From Donghicola tyrosinivorans (GTDB lineage: Bacteria; Pseudomonadota; Alphaproteobacteria; Rhodobacterales; Rhodobacteraceae): 64,000 nucleotides of DNA. The notes below the pieces were generated by a model. The model saw only the letters and a list, made by a program, of their open reading frames with translations. It made no database searches and had not been told where the DNA came from. A program made the translations under genes and the position numbers. Position 1 is the first letter of the stretch, and each line of letters opens with the position of its first letter. The stretch is from the NCBI RefSeq assembly GCF_003003355.1, contig NZ_PVTQ01000010.1, positions 1-64,000 of the forward strand, read 5' to 3'. Below are positions 31,310 through 39,988 of the stretch, in pieces.

Positions 31310-31507
31310 AATGACAGCCTTTTCCACAAGGAGCCGAAGCGCCAGTGTGCCGCGCGGCCTCGGCGGGTCAATCAAGCGGCGCCCTGTTTGCACGGGATCA
31401 AATGGGGCGGGGGCAAGTTCCGATAGGCGGACACGCCGAAAGACGTGGAAGGGTCGGTCAGGCAGGCGACACCTCGCCCGATTATGACACTTGGAACGGA
31501 GGCCGTA

Positions 31508-32062
31508 ATGGCAACATTCATCGGAGACGCGCTGACATGGGGCCACGGCCCTACCACTCTGGATGTGTTTCTTGAGCCTACCTGCGGGCATTGCGGACGC
31601 GCTTTCGCCAAGCTGCCCGCGCTGCTAGAGGCGGCGGGCGAGGATCGCCTGACGGTGCGGATATTTCTGCAATCCCAGCCGTGGCATCTGTTCTCGCCGG
31701 TGATATGCCGTGCCATTCTGGCCGCGGCGGCAACTGATGGGGGCAAGGGCGCGGCGTGGGATATCTTTGAAAAGGTCTTTGCCCATCGCGACGATTTCAT
31801 CGCGACCGAACACTGCAAAGGCGCGAATATGCAGGTCTCTCAAGCGGAGATCCTGTCGCGGATCAAGGCGCTGACCGGTGTGGACGTGACGGAGCCGCTC
31901 GAACTGAAAGCCGTCACCAACGAGATGAAGCGCCACGCGAAGATTGCCCGTCAGAACGGCGTGCATGGATCGCCCACCTTCATTGTGAACGGGCTGATCA
32001 ACGACGGGATGGGCAGCCGTGACGAGATCGGGAAATGGCTGGTTGATCTGGGGCTGGCTTAG
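31508..32062 (+). CDS. DsbA-like thioredoxin-fold protein
   Basis: 184 aa from the ATG at 31508, which follows GGAGG; two upstream in-frame starts lack a ribosome site. TTLDVFLEPTCGHCGRAFAK carries a CGHC redox pair. A cis-Pro loop is visible in NGVHGSPTFIVNG, and the helical insert in between is as in DsbA/2-hydroxychromene-2-carboxylate isomerase relatives. No signal peptide is seen, so it may act in the cytosol. It ends 12 bases from the convergent ROK gene. Confidence 0.8.
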   Translation: MATFIGDALTWGHGPTTLDVFLEPTCGHCGRAFAKLPALLEAAGEDRLTVRIFLQSQPWHLFSPVICRAILAAAATDGGKGAAWDIFEKVFAHRDDFIATEHCKGANMQVSQAEILSRIKALTGVDVTEPLELKAVTNEMKRHAKIARQNGVHGSPTFIVNGLINDGMGSRDEIGKWLVDLGLA

Positions 32063-32074
32063 GCGAGGCGCGTT

Positions 32075-33289
32075 TCAGGCGCTGTGATCGGCCCCCAGCA
32101 ATTCCGGTCGCCCGCTGCCCAAGGGGCCGAACTGGGCAAAATGCTGGTGGTGCAGGGTCATCGCCGCGCCGACGGCGGGGCCTTCGCCACTGGTGCCGGT
32201 CAGTTCCAGAACGGGGGGCGGGGTCTCTTCTAGCAGGTGATCGCGCAGGGCGCCTAGCAGGTCGCCTTCGGTGCGGCGGGCCATCTCTGCCACGCGGCCC
32301 CCGATCACGATCCGCGCCGGATTGAGCAAGGTGGTCAGGATAGCCAGTCCGCGGGCAAAGTCCTGCGTCCAGACAGACAGCACCTTTTGCGCGGCGGCGT
32401 CCCCTTGGTCCAAGGCCGCAAGAAACGCGGTCAGGCTGGTGGCTTGCCTCCCAAGGTTGGCGTAATGGGCAAGAATCGCAGGGCGCGAGACATAGTTTTC
32501 GAAGGCCCCGTGAATGCCGGTCAGGTTGCAGTGCCCCTTGGTGCCGATCGGCATGTGGCCAATCTCGGCGGCAAGGCCCGTGGTGCCTTCAAGCAGGCGC
32601 CCACCGCTTAGGATGCAGCCGCCGACACCGTCATCCATCAGCAGAAATACCGCATCTTGGGTGTCGATCAGATCGGGGCGGCGCAACTGCGCCACGGCAA
32701 AGGCGTTGGCGTCGTTGATCAGTTTATGCACGGGCATTTCGCCCATTGCCTTGGCCAGTTGTTCGCGGAAAGGGACCTTGCGCCAGTTCAAAGGAGGCGC
32801 GCGAAGGATGTCGCCCGTCAGATCGACAATGCCGGGGATGGCCACATTCAGCCCTTTGACAGCCGCCTGATCGGGCAGGTCGGCGCAGGCCTTTTCCACC
32901 ATTTCCGCAAGGCGGGCGCTGACCACCTCGGACGAGGGGTTGGGCTTGTCAAAGCGGTGCGTGACCTCGGCCCGCAGGGTTCCGGCAAAGTCCAGCACAC
33001 ACAAGCGCAGGTCTTTGGCCCCCACATCTGCCCCCAGATAAAACGCATAGTCAGGGTTCAGCCGCAGACTGATTCCGGGCCGTCCGGTCTTTTGTTCGCG
33101 GTCAGAATTATCTGCCGAGACCTCTTGCACCTGACCTTCGCTGATCAGGGACGCCACGATGCTGCTGGCCGTCGAGCGGGTCAACTCTAGCACGCGGGCG
33201 ATGTCCGCGCGGCTCATGATCCCCTTGGAAAACAAGGCCTCCAAGGCGCGAGCTTCGTTCATTTTTCTGACCGCGACCGGCATCGACAT
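32075..33289 (-). CDS. ROK-family transcriptional regulator
   Basis: 404 aa from the ATG at 33289 (AGGAG upstream). A winged helix is at 5-75 (ALEALFSKGIMSRADIARVL, ELTRSTASSIVASLI). It is followed by the ROK kinase-like domain with YLGADVGAKDLRLCVLD and the catalytic-site-like INDANAFAVAQ. The ROK zinc motif (CxCGxxGCxE) is degraded to GHCNLTGIHGAFE, keeping one Cys. Divergent from an ABC sugar transporter operon with a palindrome between, so it is probably the repressor of that operon, released by a sugar or polyol. Confidence 0.85.
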   Translation of the reverse strand: MSMPVAVRKMNEARALEALFSKGIMSRADIARVLELTRSTASSIVASLISEGQVQEVSADNSDREQKTGRPGISLRLNPDYAFYLGADVGAKDLRLCVLDFAGTLRAEVTHRFDKPNPSSEVVSARLAEMVEKACADLPDQAAVKGLNVAIPGIVDLTGDILRAPPLNWRKVPFREQLAKAMGEMPVHKLINDANAFAVAQLRRPDLIDTQDAVFLLMDDGVGGCILSGGRLLEGTTGLAAEIGHMPIGTKGHCNLTGIHGAFENYVSRPAILAHYANLGRQATSLTAFLAALDQGDAAAQKVLSVWTQDFARGLAILTTLLNPARIVIGGRVAEMARRTEGDLLGALRDHLLEETPPPVLELTGTSGEGPAVGAAMTLHHQHFAQFGPLGSGRPELLGADHSA

Positions 33290-33364
33290 GGGGCTCTCCT
33301 TTGGTGCGATGTTGGCCCGTCTGGCAGGGTCTTTCAACAGCATTGACAGCTTTTCCGACATATG

Positions 33365-33385
33365 TTTGTTTTGCAACCAAACAAA
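33365..33385. promoter_or_regulatory. Candidate ROK operator, TTTGTTT-N7-AAACAAA
   Basis: Perfect 7-bp inverted arms (33365-33371 and 33379-33385), 7-base spacer, in the 151-base gap between the ROK gene and the ABC binding-protein gene. The arms resemble known ROK sites such as those of XylR-type repressors (TTTGTTT...AAACAAA; from general knowledge). Confidence 0.6.
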
Positions 33386-33440
33386 ATAGCGGCGGCCAAG
33401 AGGAGACCGTCGTGAAAGCCAAGAAAGAGGAGTTCTGGCG

Positions 33441-34691
33441 ATGAAAGTACCTGCAAAGCTGCTGGCGACAGCGGCCGTTTCCACCCTGATCAGCAGTGCC
33501 GCGATGGCGCAAAGCGTTGAGGTTCTGCACTGGTGGACCGCTGGCGGCGAGGCTGCGGCGCTGAACGTTCTGAAAGAGGATCTGGCCGGTCAGGGCATCG
33601 GCTGGGAAGACATGCCCGTTGCCGGTGGCGGCGGTGAAGCGGCAGCAACCACGCTGAAGGCCCGCGTTGCCGCCGGCAACCCGCCCACCGCTGCGCAGTT
33701 GTTGGGCATGCAGGTCCGTGAATGGGCCGATGAGGGTGCGTTGGGCGATCTGACCGCTGTGGCGACCGAAGGCCATTGGGCCGACGTGGTCCCCAGCGCC
33801 CTACAGGATTTTGCCGTGCGTGATGGCAAGTGGAACGCAGTGCCCGTCAACATCCACCGCCCCAACTGGTTGTGGATCAACGCAGCGATTTTTGAGGAAA
33901 ACGGCCTGACCCCGCCCACCACTTGGGAAGAGTTCAACACCGTCGCGCAGACCCTGAAAGACAAGGGCATCACGCCGCTGGCCCACGGCGGTCAGCCTTG
34001 GCAGGACGCGACCATCTTTGACGACGTTGTTCTTGGGATCGGTGGCGCGGATTTCTACCGCAAGGCCATCATCGAGGCCGACATGGACGCGCTGGGATCG
34101 GACACCATGGTTCAGGTCTTTAACCAGATGCGCACCGTTCGCGGCTTTGTGGATGACAACTTCTCGGGTCGTGACTGGAACCTTGCCACGGCGATGGTCC
34201 TGAACGGCGAGGCCGCAATGCAGCTGATGGGCGATTGGGCCAAGGGCGAGATTGTCCGCGCGGACATGACTCCCGGCACCGATATCCTGTGCGTGACCGC
34301 ACCGGGTACCGAAGGTTCGTACCTGTTCAACACCGACTTCTTCGCCGCCTTTGATGTGAGCGACGACAATCAGGCCGCACAAAGCGCGCTGGCCGCCTCG
34401 GTCATGTCGCCGGCCTTCCAAGAGGCGTTCAACCTTGTCAAAGGCTCGATCCCTGCGCGGACCGACGTGGCCCCCGATAACTTTGACGCCTGCGGTCAAA
34501 AGGCGATGGCCGACATCAAAGAGGCCGAAGCCAATGGCACCCTGCTGGGATCGCTGGCCCACGGCCACGGTCAGACCTCGGCGGTGCAGCGGGCAATCTT
34601 TGACGTGGTGACCGAGCATTTCAACTCGGACATGAGCGCCGAAGACGCTGTGGAAGAGCTGCAAATCGCAGTGGAATCCGCGCAGCTCTAA
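33441..34691 (+). CDS. ABC sugar/polyol transporter, substrate-binding protein
   Basis: 416 aa with a signal peptide (MKVPAKLLATAAVSTLISSA, cleavage near AMAQ). It belongs to family-1 carbohydrate binding proteins: VEVLHWWTAGGEAAALNVLK at the mature start, then AVPVNIHRPNWLWINAAIFE, TPPTTWEEFNTVAQTLKDKG and AAMQLMGDWAKGE. First gene of the operon and separated from the first permease by two hairpins, consistent with higher expression. Substrate not determined; polyol or hexuronate is suggested by the dehydrogenases downstream (inference). Confidence 0.88.
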   Translation: MKVPAKLLATAAVSTLISSAAMAQSVEVLHWWTAGGEAAALNVLKEDLAGQGIGWEDMPVAGGGGEAAATTLKARVAAGNPPTAAQLLGMQVREWADEGALGDLTAVATEGHWADVVPSALQDFAVRDGKWNAVPVNIHRPNWLWINAAIFEENGLTPPTTWEEFNTVAQTLKDKGITPLAHGGQPWQDATIFDDVVLGIGGADFYRKAIIEADMDALGSDTMVQVFNQMRTVRGFVDDNFSGRDWNLATAMVLNGEAAMQLMGDWAKGEIVRADMTPGTDILCVTAPGTEGSYLFNTDFFAAFDVSDDNQAAQSALAASVMSPAFQEAFNLVKGSIPARTDVAPDNFDACGQKAMADIKEAEANGTLLGSLAHGHGQTSAVQRAIFDVVTEHFNSDMSAEDAVEELQIAVESAQL

Positions 34692-34702
34692 CGCGGCAAG
34701 CC

Positions 34703-34768
34703 GGAACAGGGGCGCGGCGTGCTTCCCTTCGCGGTCCTGTTCCTCGGGCGAAGCTCTGGCGTCGCCCG
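34703..34768 (+). other. Two stem-loops between binding-protein and permease genes
   Basis: GGAACAGG (34703-34710) pairs with CCTGTTCC (34736-34743), and CGGGCGA (34745-34751) with TCGCCCG (34762-34768). Such intergenic structures usually stabilise the upstream binding-protein mRNA and reduce read-through to the permease genes (known principle; role here inferred). Confidence 0.5.
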
Positions 34769-34803
34769 TCTTTCCCAGACGTCTCACCCCGAAGGAGGCC
34801 GCC

Positions 34804-35694
34804 TTGGCCCGATCCGCCTCTTCCGCGCGGGCAGCGTTGCGCAATCTGTTGCCGCGCCTTGTCCTGAGCCCCAGCGTCGCCCTGATCGCGATCTTTGTGT
34901 ACGGGTTCATCGCCTTCACCAGCTATCTGTCCTTTTCAGACAGCCGCATGTTGCCAAGCTATGGCTGGGTGGGGCTGTCGAACTATGAAAAACTGTTTTC
35001 CCTGCGCACATGGGACATTGCCCTGAACAACTTGGCAGTGTTCGGCATCCTGTACATCGCGATCTGTTGTGTGCTGGGTTTGATGCTGGCGATCCTCTTG
35101 GACCAGCGCATCCGCGCCGAGGGGTTCATCCGCACCATCTACCTCTACCCGATGGCCCTGAGTTTTATTGTCACCGGCGTGGCGTGGAAATGGTTTCTGG
35201 ATCCCGGCATCGGCCTTGAGGCGGTGATGCATGACTGGGGCTGGACCAGCTTCAAGTTCGACTGGATCAAGAACCGCGATATGGCGATCTACACGGTGGT
35301 CATCGCGGCGGTCTGGCAGACCTCTGGCTTTGTGATGGCCACCTTTCTGGCCGGTCTGCGCGGCATCGATGCAGAGATGCTGCGGGCGGCCGAGGTGGAC
35401 GGGGCCTCGACCTTTGCGCTGTATCGCCGGATCGTGATCCCGCAGCTGCGCCCTGCTTTTCTGTCGGCCTTTGTGGTGCTGGCCCATATGGCGATCAAGT
35501 CTTACGACCTAGTGGTTGCCCTGACCAACGGCGGCCCCGGTACGGCAACCGAAGTGCCAGCCACCTTTATGTATTCCTACACTTTCACCCGAAACCAGAT
35601 GGGGATCGGGGCGGCCTCGGCCGAGATCATGCTGCTGACCATTGCTGCCGTGATCGTGCCCTACCTCTGGTCCGAACTGCGGGAGAAGCGCTGA
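34804..35694 (+). CDS. ABC sugar transporter permease (MalF-type)
   Basis: 296 aa with six membrane segments. The start is TTG at 34804, supported by GAAGGAGG 6 bases upstream. The EAA loop is EMLRAAEVDGASTFALYRRI followed by VIPQLRPAF. The N-terminal part (SPSVALIAIFVYGFIAFTSY) is typical of the first permease of sugar importers. It overlaps the second permease by one base (TGATG). Confidence 0.88.
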   Translation: MARSASSARAALRNLLPRLVLSPSVALIAIFVYGFIAFTSYLSFSDSRMLPSYGWVGLSNYEKLFSLRTWDIALNNLAVFGILYIAICCVLGLMLAILLDQRIRAEGFIRTIYLYPMALSFIVTGVAWKWFLDPGIGLEAVMHDWGWTSFKFDWIKNRDMAIYTVVIAAVWQTSGFVMATFLAGLRGIDAEMLRAAEVDGASTFALYRRIVIPQLRPAFLSAFVVLAHMAIKSYDLVVALTNGGPGTATEVPATFMYSYTFTRNQMGIGAASAEIMLLTIAAVIVPYLWSELREKR

Positions 35695-36551
35695 TGTCCA
35701 TACCCCTCTCATTCGGCCGTATCAGCCTTTACCTGCTGCTGGGTCTGTTCTGCATTTACTACCTGCTGCCTCTCTACGTGATGGTGGCCAATTCCCTGAA
35801 GCCGTTGGACGAGATCACCTCGGGAGGGATGATGGCGCTGCCCTCTGACTGGACGCTGGCCCCGTGGCGGTCAGCATGGTCCGAGGCGCAGGTGGGCGTT
35901 GAGGCCACCGGCCTGCGCCCCTATTTCACCAACTCTCTGGTGATGGTGGTGCCTGCGGTCATGATCACCACCCTGATGGGCGCGCTGAACGGTTATGTGC
36001 TGACGAAATGGCGGTTTCGGGGCGATACGCTGATCTTTGGCCTGATCCTTTTCGGCTGCTTTATCCCGTTCCAGATCGTGCTGATCCCGATGGCCCGAAC
36101 GCTGGGTCTGCTGGGGTTGTCGGGCACAGTGCCGGGTCTGGTCTTTGTCCATGTGATCTACGGGATCAGCTTTTCCACCCTTTATTTCCGCAACTACTAC
36201 GCGGCCTTCCCGACCGAACTGGTGCGGGCGGCAGAGATCGACGGGGCGGGGTTCTTTACCATCTTCCGCCGTATCCTTTTGCCCAATTCCGGCCCTATCG
36301 CGGTGGTCTGCGTGATCTGGCTGTTCACCAACATCTGGAACGACTTTCTGTTCGGGGCCTCATTCTCGGACTTTGACAGCCAGCCGATGACAGTTGCCCT
36401 GAACAATCTGGTCCAGTCCTCGACCGGCGTGAAGGAATACAACGTTCACTTTGCCGGCGCGATCATGGCCGCCTTGCCCACCCTCTTTGTCTACGTCGTC
36501 GCGGGCCGCTTTTTCGTGCGCGGGCTGATGACCGGCTCTGTGAAAGGATAA
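35694..36551 (+). CDS. ABC sugar transporter permease (MalG-type)
   Basis: 285 aa with six membrane segments; EAA loop ELVRAAEIDGAGFFTIFRRI then LLPNSGPIA. The N-terminus LYLLLGLFCIYYLLPLYVMV and the WRFRGDTLIFGLILFGCFIP region are standard for MalG-like subunits. It pairs with the preceding permease in the membrane. Coupled at both ends (1-base overlap before, 5-base gap after). Confidence 0.88.
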   Translation: MSIPLSFGRISLYLLLGLFCIYYLLPLYVMVANSLKPLDEITSGGMMALPSDWTLAPWRSAWSEAQVGVEATGLRPYFTNSLVMVVPAVMITTLMGALNGYVLTKWRFRGDTLIFGLILFGCFIPFQIVLIPMARTLGLLGLSGTVPGLVFVHVIYGISFSTLYFRNYYAAFPTELVRAAEIDGAGFFTIFRRILLPNSGPIAVVCVIWLFTNIWNDFLFGASFSDFDSQPMTVALNNLVQSSTGVKEYNVHFAGAIMAALPTLFVYVVAGRFFVRGLMTGSVKG

Positions 36552-36556
36552 GCCTC

Positions 36557-37669
36557 ATGGGTTTTCTTGATATCGACAATGTCACCAAATCCTACGGCTC
36601 GGTTCAGGTGCTGAATTCCACGCAGATCGAGGTTGAGGAAGGCGAGTTTCTGGTGCTGGTCGGCCCATCGGGCTGCGGCAAGTCCACGTTGCTGAACATG
36701 ATTGCGGGGCTGGAAAAGGTCTCGGACGGGGAAATCCGCATCAACGGGACGCGCGTGAATGAGGTCCGCCCTGCCGACCGCAACATCGCGATGGTGTTCC
36801 AAAGCTACGCCCTTTACCCCAACATGACCGTGCGCGGGAACATCAGCTTTGGGATGGAAATGCACGGCGTTCCCAAACCCGAGCGTGAGGCCAAGATCGC
36901 CGAAGTGGCCGAGCTGTTGCAGATCACCCATCTGCTGGACCGCAAGCCCGGCCAGTTGTCGGGTGGCCAGCGTCAGCGGGTGGCGATGGGCCGCGCTTTG
37001 ACCCGTTATCCGGACGTGTTCCTCTTTGACGAGCCCCTGTCGAACCTTGACGCGAAACTGCGCGTAGACATGCGGACCGAGATCAAAAAGCTGCACCAGA
37101 AGCTGGGAACCACCATCGTCTATGTGACCCACGACCAGATCGAGGCGCTGACCCTCTCGACCCGCATTGCGGTGATGTTCGGCGGCGATGTGCAGCAGTT
37201 GGGCACGCCACAAGAGATCTACGACAACCCTGCCAATATGTTCGTGGCCGGTTTTATGGGCAGTCCCGCCATGAACCTTCTGCCCGCGCGGCTGCTGCGT
37301 CAGGACGGTGTGATGTGCGCCGGTCTGAAGCTGGCCGACGGGTCCGAGGTGCTGCTGCCCTTCCCGCGTGCAGAAGGGCTGGACCGCTATGCGGGCCGCG
37401 AGATCGTGCTTGGCATCCGCCCCGAGGCGATGACCGATCCCGAAGGCGCGGACCGCGATAGCCCCGCTTTGGCGCAGGTCGATCTGCCGGTGGATGTGGT
37501 CGAGCCTGCGGGCAGCGACACCTTTGTCACCGTCTCGCTTGGCGGGCGTGATGCGATTGGCCGGTTCAGGGCGCACACGCAGGCCCGCGCCGGTCACCCT
37601 GCCCGCTTTGCCTTCGATATGGCCAAGGCCGTGGCCTTTGATCCCAAGACAGAGGCGCGGCTGGCCTGA
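36557..37669 (+). CDS. ABC sugar transporter ATP-binding protein (MalK/UgpC-type)
   Basis: 370 aa. Walker A GPSGCGKST (residues 38-46), Q-loop VFQSYALYPNMTV, signature LSGGQRQRVAMGRAL, Walker B VFLFDEPLSNLDAKLR and switch His in VTHDQIEALTL are all intact. The C-terminal 130 residues form the regulatory OB/TOBE domain (FVAGFMGSPAMNLLPARLL, LGIRPEAMTDPEGADR). It energises the importer. Followed by a 69-base gap before the SDR gene. Confidence 0.92.
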   Translation: MGFLDIDNVTKSYGSVQVLNSTQIEVEEGEFLVLVGPSGCGKSTLLNMIAGLEKVSDGEIRINGTRVNEVRPADRNIAMVFQSYALYPNMTVRGNISFGMEMHGVPKPEREAKIAEVAELLQITHLLDRKPGQLSGGQRQRVAMGRALTRYPDVFLFDEPLSNLDAKLRVDMRTEIKKLHQKLGTTIVYVTHDQIEALTLSTRIAVMFGGDVQQLGTPQEIYDNPANMFVAGFMGSPAMNLLPARLLRQDGVMCAGLKLADGSEVLLPFPRAEGLDRYAGREIVLGIRPEAMTDPEGADRDSPALAQVDLPVDVVEPAGSDTFVTVSLGGRDAIGRFRAHTQARAGHPARFAFDMAKAVAFDPKTEARLA

Positions 37670-37738
37670 GCCATTGCAACCTTTCAGCCCATGTTTGGGC
37701 CAATGATTTCAAAGACAACTCCTTAAGGGAAAACAAGC

Positions 37739-38467
37739 ATGTACACCTTTGACAAAGGCCCCATCCTCGTGACTGGCGCCAGTGGCGGTATCGGCGGCGA
37801 GACCGTCCGCCAGCTTTGCGCCGCTGGGGCCGACGTGATCGCCAATGGCCGCAATGAAGTGGCGCTGGCTGCCCTCAAGGCCGAGACCGGCTGCAAGACG
37901 TTGCCCTTCGATCTGACCTCGGAAGACAGTATCAAGGCCGCTCTGGAAGGGCTGGACCTTTACGGTGTGGTCAACTGCGGTGGTTGGGGCGGCGAGATCG
38001 CCACGCCAATGGACACCGACATCGAGGTCTTTGACAAAGTGATCAGCATCAACGCCCGTGGTGCTTTGCTGGTCACCAAATACGCCAGCCAAAGCATGGT
38101 GCGTCTGAAAAAGGGCGGGGTGATCGTCAACGTCTCAAGTCAGGCGTCGCTGGTGGGGCTGCGCGGGCACATTTCATATGGCTCGTCCAAGGCGGCGCTG
38201 GACAACATCACCCGCGTCTCGGCGCTGGAGTTGGGCGAATACGGTATTCGCGTGAACAGCGTGAACCCCACCGTGGTCATGACGCCCATGTCCGCGTGGT
38301 ACTGGGGTCGCCCCGAGGTGGAAAAGCCGTTCTTGGACACCATGCCCCTTGGCCGTTGGGCCACCGAGGCCGAGATCGCCGCGCCCATCGTGTTCCTGCT
38401 GTCCGATGCGGCCTCGATGATTTCGGGGGTCACGCTGCCGATTGATGGCGGCTTTACCGCTGTTTGA
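37739..38467 (+). CDS. Short-chain dehydrogenase/reductase (SDR)
   Basis: 242 aa classical SDR. Cofactor loop TGASGGIGGETVRQL near residue 11, NAG-like VVNCGGWGG, catalytic Ser in NVSSQASLVGL and Tyr/Lys in ISYGSSKAALDN; C-terminal MISGVTLPIDGGFTAV. It resembles xylitol/L-xylulose (DCXR-like) and other polyol or ketose reductases. In the ABC-polyol operon it probably oxidises or reduces the imported sugar alcohol (inference). Confidence 0.85.
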   Translation: MYTFDKGPILVTGASGGIGGETVRQLCAAGADVIANGRNEVALAALKAETGCKTLPFDLTSEDSIKAALEGLDLYGVVNCGGWGGEIATPMDTDIEVFDKVISINARGALLVTKYASQSMVRLKKGGVIVNVSSQASLVGLRGHISYGSSKAALDNITRVSALELGEYGIRVNSVNPTVVMTPMSAWYWGRPEVEKPFLDTMPLGRWATEAEIAAPIVFLLSDAASMISGVTLPIDGGFTAV

Positions 38468-38473
38468 TCCAAC

Positions 38474-38510
38474 GCGCCGCCTCTGAACGGGGCGGCGCAT
38501 CTTTCTTTTT
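38474..38510 (+). terminator. Rho-independent-type terminator after the SDR gene
   Basis: GCGCCGCC (38474-38481) pairs with GGCGGCGC (38491-38498), followed by a T-rich tract to 38510. The mannitol dehydrogenase gene begins 15 bases later, so it may only partly terminate. Confidence 0.8.
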
Positions 38511-38524
38511 CCGGAACCCCGAAG

Positions 38525-39988
38525 ATGATCCCCTTGTCCCTTGCAACGCTGGCCGATGTGCCTGCGGATGTGGCCCGCCCCACCTATGACCGCAGCAATC
38601 TGCGCGCCGGTATCCTGCACATCGGTGTGGGCAATTTCCACCGCTCCCATATGGCGGTCTATCTGGACCGGCTGATGAACATGGGCCTTGCTCATGATTG
38701 GGCCATTGTCGGCGCCGGCCTGCGTGCGGGTGATGCCGACATGCGAGACCGTTTGGCCGCGCAGGATTGGCTGACCACGGTTGTGGACCGCGATGGGACA
38801 GGGGAAAGCGCGCGGATCACTGGCGCGATGGTGGATTACTGCCCCGTCGATCCCGCCGCAATCCTTGCGGCCATGTCTGATCCTTTGATCCGCATCGTGT
38901 CTCTGACCGTGACCGAGGGCGGGTATTTTCTGGGGCGCGGCGGCGCGGTGCGCTTGGATGATCCGGCGTTGCATGCAGATATCGCCAACCCCGATGCGCC
39001 AAAGACGGTCTTTGGCCTGATCATCGCCGCCTTGCGTCAACGGCGTGACGCGGGACAGCCTGCCTTCACGGTCCTGTCCTGTGACAACGTGCAAGGCAAC
39101 GGTGACATCACCCGCCGCGTGACGCTGGCCGTCGCTGAGGCCCAAGACCCCGAGCTGGCCGGTTGGATCGCGGCCCATGTGGCCTTTCCCAACGGGATGG
39201 TGGATTGCATCACCCCCCGCTCTGGTCCGCGCGAACTGGCGCTGGTGCAGGATTGCTTTGGCGTCCGCGATGCCGCCCCTGTGGTGTGCGAGCCCTTTCG
39301 CCAGTGGGTGATAGAGGATCATTTTCCCGCCGGTCGCCCCCCCTTGGAAAAGGTCGGCGTGACCTTTGTGGATGACGTAAAGACCCATGAAATCATGAAG
39401 CTGCGGCTCTTGAACGCCAGTCATGCCTCGCTTTGTTATGCGGCGGCGCTGATGGGTTATGCCCATGTGGATCAGGCGATGGCCGATCCGGTCTTGTCGG
39501 GCTGGTTGAAGGCGCTGCCAACGCGCGAAACGATCCCCACCCTAGAGCCGATCGAAAGCGTCGATTACGCCGCGTATCTGGACAGCGTGCTGCACCGCTT
39601 TGGTAATCCGGCCATTGCGGACACGATTGCACGGCTGGCGCAGGACGGCTCGGACCGGCAGCCCCAGTTCATCCTGCCAACATTGCGTGATGCCCTTGCG
39701 CGGGACCTGCCCATCGACGGGCTGGCGTTAGAACTGGCGATCTGGATGCAATTCTGCTCCGCCCCGCCGATCCCGCTTGAGGATCCGATGGCCGCCGCTT
39801 TGCAAGCGGCAGCGCAAAGCGGGCCTCAGGCGTTTCTTGGCCAGACCGCGGTCTTTGGGCATTTGGGCCAGAACCCGCGTCTGCGGGCGGCGGTCGCTGC
39901 GGCCTATGAGGGGCTGCAACAAGAAGGCGTAGAGGCGATGTTGAGCCGCTACCTGACGACTGCGCCCACCAATCAGGTCAGCGCCTAA
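38525..39988 (+). CDS. Mannitol dehydrogenase family protein (mannitol/fructuronate/arabinitol oxidoreductase)
   Basis: 487 aa, the usual length of long-chain mannitol dehydrogenases. N-terminal Rossmann start ILHIGVGNFHRSHMAVYLDR, VSLTVTEGGYFLGRG, CDNVQGNGDITRR, and the catalytic KLRLLNASHASLCYAA block near residue 290. These enzymes oxidise D-mannitol or D-arabinitol, or reduce fructuronate. Together with the SDR and ABC genes it suggests polyol or hexuronate use. Its last four bases overlap the convergent gene at 39985. Confidence 0.88.
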   Translation: MIPLSLATLADVPADVARPTYDRSNLRAGILHIGVGNFHRSHMAVYLDRLMNMGLAHDWAIVGAGLRAGDADMRDRLAAQDWLTTVVDRDGTGESARITGAMVDYCPVDPAAILAAMSDPLIRIVSLTVTEGGYFLGRGGAVRLDDPALHADIANPDAPKTVFGLIIAALRQRRDAGQPAFTVLSCDNVQGNGDITRRVTLAVAEAQDPELAGWIAAHVAFPNGMVDCITPRSGPRELALVQDCFGVRDAAPVVCEPFRQWVIEDHFPAGRPPLEKVGVTFVDDVKTHEIMKLRLLNASHASLCYAAALMGYAHVDQAMADPVLSGWLKALPTRETIPTLEPIESVDYAAYLDSVLHRFGNPAIADTIARLAQDGSDRQPQFILPTLRDALARDLPIDGLALELAIWMQFCSAPPIPLEDPMAAALQAAAQSGPQAFLGQTAVFGHLGQNPRLRAAVAAAYEGLQQEGVEAMLSRYLTTAPTNQVSA

